This document shows, one piece after another, positions 5,777-8,574 of a stretch of 8,574 bases of DNA. This DNA comes from Candidatus Bathyarchaeota archaeon. GTDB taxonomy: Archaea; Thermoproteota; Bathyarchaeia; Bathyarchaeales; Bathyarchaeaceae. A program made the position numbers and the translations under genes. Each line of letters opens with the position of its first letter. Within the stretch, counting starts at the first letter, position 1. The notes under the pieces are model-generated. The model was not told the DNA's origin. It was given only the letters and a program-made list of their open reading frames with translations, and made no database searches. The stretch is taken from contig CP070791.1 in assembly GCA_020346825.1 (NCBI GenBank), forward strand, positions 983,502 through 992,075, given 5' to 3'.

Positions 5777-6916
5777 ATGGTTGAAATCTCTGAACTTATA
5801 AAAGCACATCATAGAGAACTAAGCCCCTGCACCCACGGAGGAGATGTCTGGAAAATCTCAGAGAAATTTGGAATCCCCTTAAACCGAGTGGTCGATTTCA
5901 GCGTTCCCATAAACCCCCTAGGCCCCCCAAAAAAAGTCTTGCAGAATATTCGCCAGCACCTCAACCTAATAAAGAACTACCCAGATCCCAATCACGAATG
6001 GCTAATTGAAACGCTCTCCAACTACGTTAGGGTGAAGTCGAACAACATAATAGTAGGCAACGGGTCCACCGAGCTAATATATTTGTTCAACGAGGCCTTC
6101 GTTGAGAGCGGATATGAGGCAGTTGTTCCTATTCCCACGTTTGGAGAATACAAAGTAGCCACGATGAGAGTTGGTGGCAGACCATTGTTCTTGAGATGTG
6201 ATCCAGCAAAGAATTTTCGGTTAAACTTCGAAGAGCTTGAGAAAGCGATCTCAAAGAAAACAAGAGTAATTTACTTATGCAATCCGAATAGTCCAACGGG
6301 AACTTTATACAAAAAAGACGCTGTCCTCCGTGTCGTTCGACTAGCGGCAGAGAAAAATATCCTCGTGTTCCTCGACGAAGACTATGGTGACTTCGTCGCG
6401 GATAACAGGAGATATTCAATGGCTGAATACATTAAACGCTACGACAATCTCTTCATAATCAGATCGCTCACAAAATTTTTTGCTCTAGCTGGTCTCAGAA
6501 TAGGATTTGGAATAGCCTCCCCCGATGTCCTAAATGGTCTAAGAAAATTAAAGATGCCCTGGAGCGTGAACAGCTTGGCCATGTTTGCTGCAACGGAGGC
6601 AATCAAAGACAACGATTACATCACAAGGTCTAGACTTCTTATTTCTAGAAGCAGGAGACAAATGCAAAAGATGCTCCAAGAGTTACCTTGGTTGAGAGTG
6701 TACCCCTCGGAGACCAACTTCTTCCTAATCGAAATTACTGAAGGAGATTTGACTTCAACTCAACTCAAAGAAGGGCTTGCCAGAAAAGGGCTGCTAATTA
6801 GAGATTGTAGTGACTTCGATGGGCTAAACAACAGATTCTTCAGGGTGTCAGTGAACAAAGCAGAAGAAAACAAGAAATTAGTAGAGAATCTAAAATCATT
6901 TGTCAACTCAGAATAG
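5777..6916 (+). CDS. cobD: CobD-type threonine-phosphate decarboxylase (HisC-like PLP enzyme)
   Basis: A 379-residue fold-type I PLP enzyme. CobD converts L-threonine O-3-phosphate to (R)-1-amino-2-propanol O-2-phosphate, the linker between the corrin ring and nucleotide of cobamides. The N-terminal signature THGGDVW (H20) and DFSVPINPLGPP are typical of CobD and set it apart from ordinary histidinol-phosphate aminotransferases. Other landmarks are NYPDP, VGNGSTELIYL, NPNSPTGTLY (N169), DEDYGDF (D200 and Y203, contacting PLP), RSLTKFFALAGLRIGFG with the Schiff-base lysine K233, and NRFFRVSV with the carboxylate- or phosphate-binding arginine R356. The frame is open upstream to 5573, but that extension overlaps the membrane-protein gene and is low-complexity; the ATG at 5777 has a good ribosome site and a TATA-like box. 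It converges on cobS-cobY, which supports the cobamide role over histidine biosynthesis. A dual or aminotransferase activity remains possible. Confidence 0.88.
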   Translation: MVEISELIKAHHRELSPCTHGGDVWKISEKFGIPLNRVVDFSVPINPLGPPKKVLQNIRQHLNLIKNYPDPNHEWLIETLSNYVRVKSNNIIVGNGSTELIYLFNEAFVESGYEAVVPIPTFGEYKVATMRVGGRPLFLRCDPAKNFRLNFEELEKAISKKTRVIYLCNPNSPTGTLYKKDAVLRVVRLAAEKNILVFLDEDYGDFVADNRRYSMAEYIKRYDNLFIIRSLTKFFALAGLRIGFGIASPDVLNGLRKLKMPWSVNSLAMFAATEAIKDNDYITRSRLLISRSRRQMQKMLQELPWLRVYPSETNFFLIEITEGDLTSTQLKEGLARKGLLIRDCSDFDGLNNRFFRVSVNKAEENKKLVENLKSFVNSE

Positions 6917-7031
6917 CGCGCGCACAGTATGTTGATTGAATGTGAAAAAGATTGAATTTTCAGTTCTTGTGTTGGGATTCTTGTCGACAGCAGAATTCGT
7001 AGCGTTCTTCAGTGCGCCCGCCTTAATTCCA
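6917..7031. other. Convergent intergenic region between cobD and cobY
   Basis: 115 bp separate two convergent stop codons. It opens with an alternating CG tract (GCGCGCGC) and holds short T- or A-runs (for example GAAAAAG at 6943-6949, a T-run on the minus strand) that could end cobY transcription. No strong hairpin terminator was seen. A 42-codon hydrophobic frame (6942-7070) crosses it and is discussed as a finding. Confidence 0.4.
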
Positions 7032-7649
7032 TTAAGTCTTTCTATTCTGCAACAAATAGTTCTTAGCTGATTCCAAGTCTTTCGGAGTATTTATGTTGAA
7101 TATGGCTTCAGGCTTTCTGCAAATAATCACTTCTTGTTGCTGTTCTTCTAAGATTCGTCGGCCATCAATCATGTTTATTCCTGAAACTGCATATGTGTTG
7201 CCTTCGTGCTCGTAAAATGAAGTAGGACATAAACCGTACTTGCGGCAAGTCTCAATTGGAACAAGTACTGTCAAGGCGGACTTGCGCGATTCTTCGTATT
7301 TACCGATTATATCGTCCAAGAACTCTCCGTTCAACAAGGGAAGATCAGACGAAGTTGTTAAGACAGGACAGGTAAGGTTAAGCTTCAAAACGGCTTGTCT
7401 TAAGTCAGCATGATATCCAAGTCCCTTTGTTTGAATAGTCGTTGCGGACGACCTAGCAGCTTCGTCCCCGGTTCGAGAATTGTACGATGTTACCGCCACA
7501 TATGTTTCTGAAAGTCTTCTAGAGGCTTTGGTAGCTTCAATAACCCACTTGATTAAAGGCTTGCCCAACAACTTGATCATTGGCTTTTCTATGTCTCCGC
7601 CAAATCGTTTGCCTCTTCCTCCAGCCATTATCAATGCTACAACACGCAT
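7032..7649 (-). CDS. cobY: CobY, GTP:adenosylcobinamide-phosphate guanylyltransferase
   Basis: A 205-residue nucleotidyltransferase of the archaeal CobY family, which replaces bacterial CobU and transfers GMP from GTP to adenosylcobinamide phosphate to give adenosylcobinamide-GDP. The N-terminal nucleotide-binding signature is MAGGRGKRFGG (8-18) followed by EKP (21-23). Further family landmarks are GKPLIKWVI (29-37), KGLGYHADL (75-83), SSDLPLL (100-106), VSGINMID (155-162) and FNINTPKDL (184-192). Their order and spacing match the Methanocaldococcus jannaschii enzyme as I recall it, including the GKGY-x-x-DL and FNINT-x-x-DL blocks. Length is close to the usual 190-205 residues. Translation starts at ATG, 2 bp after the cobS stop, so the two genes are almost certainly one transcript and may be translationally coupled. 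Related MobA-type nucleotidyltransferases are the main alternative, but the cobS linkage argues against that. Confidence 0.93.
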   Translation of the reverse strand: MRVVALIMAGGRGKRFGGDIEKPMIKLLGKPLIKWVIEATKASRRLSETYVAVTSYNSRTGDEAARSSATTIQTKGLGYHADLRQAVLKLNLTCPVLTTSSDLPLLNGEFLDDIIGKYEESRKSALTVLVPIETCRKYGLCPTSFYEHEGNTYAVSGINMIDGRRILEEQQQEVIICRKPEAIFNINTPKDLESAKNYLLQNRKT

Positions 7650-7651
7650 CG

Positions 7652-8473
7652 TTACAGCACCAATACAAATAATGCAATCATTCTAACTATCTCGTTGGTC
7701 GCACCAAATATATCTCCAGTCATTCCTCCAAAAATCCTCTTGGAGAAAACTATGAAGACCCCGCCTACTGCCATACCTAATGAGACAGCCAATACGCCAT
7801 TCACGCCCAGTAACGTTGCACCAACGAAAAGCGAAATGGCAAGCGAGATTAGATATAGACTATGCCTTCTCTTCATTGAATCGACAAAAATTGAGCCTTT
7901 CCCTCTTTTTATGGATGTACCTTGCCATGCACAAGTAACCATGGCTAGTTTCGCTGAGATCTCAGCCACAACAAAGAATCGAATAATGGTTTCCGGTCCT
8001 GCCAAAAATATGAGTAATAATGTGCAGAATGCGACAAGCAGAGCAAGCAAAACGCCTGTGCGAGTAACAATCCATGCATGAGCAATCTCCATCCTTTCCT
8101 CAACGGATGCTTTTCTAATGCCTATAGCGTTGCCAACGTCAACCAAGCCGTCCGTGTGCTGAAGCCCTATGAGAACAAGCAGAAAAGAGAGGACCATAAC
8201 GCTTGAAATTGCCCTTGTTAAATAGAAAAAAAGTGTTTCTTGTGAACCAGAGAAAAAGGTGGCGTTCAGAACGCCGAACAAAAAGGATAGGAGATGGTTC
8301 AAGAGGAGGGCGTAGAGTCCAACCAGAAATCCTATCAAGGCTCCGATCAAGGGGAAGAGAAACATGAAGCGGGCAGAGATTCCTAAAAAATCCTCATCTA
8401 TTTGCATGCATGCATCCAATGGAATGGCCGTAAGAAAAGCCACCAGTCCCTTGAAGACTCTTAAAGCTTTCAC
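7652..8473 (-). CDS. cobS: CobS, adenosylcobinamide-GDP ribazoletransferase
   Basis: A 273-residue integral membrane protein that condenses adenosylcobinamide-GDP with alpha-ribazole or its 5'-phosphate, the final joining step of cobamide synthesis. It begins with the family pattern FKGLVAFLTAIPL and FPLIGALIG (7-48), has the active-site motif QHTDGLVDVGNA (105-116), then EERMEIAHAWIVTRTGVL (125-142), a small conserved loop AWQGTS (182-187), and GGMTGDIFGATNE (249-261). Six or seven hydrophobic segments are apparent. The third acidic position of the usual D-G-L-(A/x)-D-x-x-D pattern is Asn (N115). The start is GTG; an in-frame TAG lies 18 nt upstream and no ATG is available. It heads a two-gene unit with cobY. 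No CobT or CobC-type phosphatase is seen in the window. Confidence 0.93.
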   Translation of the reverse strand: MKALRVFKGLVAFLTAIPLDACMQIDEDFLGISARFMFLFPLIGALIGFLVGLYALLLNHLLSFLFGVLNATFFSGSQETLFFYLTRAISSVMVLSFLLVLIGLQHTDGLVDVGNAIGIRKASVEERMEIAHAWIVTRTGVLLALLVAFCTLLLIFLAGPETIIRFFVVAEISAKLAMVTCAWQGTSIKRGKGSIFVDSMKRRHSLYLISLAISLFVGATLLGVNGVLAVSLGMAVGGVFIVFSKRIFGGMTGDIFGATNEIVRMIALFVLVL

Positions 8474-8510
8474 AGCTGATATACCAGCCTACCTTACATA
8501 TCAAATCATG

Positions 8511-8520
8511 TAACATTTAT
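8511..8520 (-). promoter_or_regulatory. Weak TATA-like box upstream of cobS
   Basis: The minus strand reads ATAAATGTTA about 40-47 bp before the cobS GTG, allowing a short leader. It overlaps the stop codon of the putative upstream gene, so read-through transcription is an equal possibility. Confidence 0.25.
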
Positions 8521-8574
8521 GCGTGAGCAAACTCCCATGCGATGTTGACTCTCCACACATCACCTAGTTTCGTC
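8517..8574 (-). CDS. 3' end of an unidentified gene (partial)
   Basis: The minus strand has an open frame from 8573 to a TAA at 8519-8517, encoding TKLGDVWRVNIAWEFAHA. The composition looks protein-like, and the stop lies 43 bp before cobS on the same strand, where another cobamide or linked gene would be expected. Eighteen codons are too few for identification, and open frames of this length occur by chance. Confidence 0.3.
   Translation of the reverse strand, partial: TKLGDVWRVNIAWEFAHA

Noticed and set aside
7695..8081. 128-codon open frame on the + strand opposite cobS
   Set aside because: It lies wholly antisense to a well-supported gene and its Thr/Pro/Ala/Asn-rich translation resembles no family; it is a shadow of the hydrophobic coding strand.

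Overview
The window looks like chromosomal DNA from an uncultivated-type archaeon. I infer this from three things. It carries CobY, the archaeal (non-CobU) adenosylcobinamide-phosphate guanylyltransferase. TATA-like boxes sit about 45-80 bp upstream of several start codons. Starts are often GTG or TTG (five of the eight complete genes). Base composition is moderately AT-rich. Gene content would fit a Bathyarchaeia/TACK-like lineage, but the sequence alone does not prove that placement.

Layout from left to right. (1) Positions 2-1885, + strand: the 3' part of a radical SAM/SPASM protein of the AhbC/AhbD/NirJ-like type, followed after 3 bp by a DUF362 protein. (2) Positions 1913-4882, - strand: three glycosyltransferases read right to left. 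A dolichyl-phosphate-sugar-synthase-like GT2 comes first, then a GT2 with a C-terminal membrane domain, then a GT4; the last two overlap by 4 bp. (3) Positions 4883-5058: a divergent intergenic region with TATA-like boxes facing both ways and an 18-bp inverted repeat. (4) Positions 5059-6916, + strand: a small membrane protein built from internal repeats (DUF4234-like) and a CobD-type threonine-phosphate decarboxylase/aminotransferase. (5) Positions 7032-8473, - strand: cobS then cobY, 2 bp apart, converging on cobD. (6) The right edge probably holds the last 18 codons of another minus-strand gene.

CobD, CobY and CobS are steps of cobamide nucleotide-loop assembly. CobD makes aminopropanol phosphate, CobY guanylylates adenosylcobinamide phosphate, and CobS joins the activated corrinoid to the alpha-ribazole (phosphate) lower ligand. 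CbiB, which should link CobD to CobY, and CobT are not seen here. The glycosyltransferase cluster suggests lipid-linked glycan assembly for surface glycoproteins or glycolipids. The substrate of the radical SAM/DUF362 pair cannot be read from sequence.

No mobile element, CRISPR array, tRNA, rRNA or riboswitch was recognised, and no gap between genes exceeds 300 bp. I found no convincing new multi-gene system. The most unusual items are the repeat-built membrane protein, the radical SAM/DUF362 pair, the inverted repeat over a predicted start of transcription, and an Asp-to-Asn change in the CobS signature motif.
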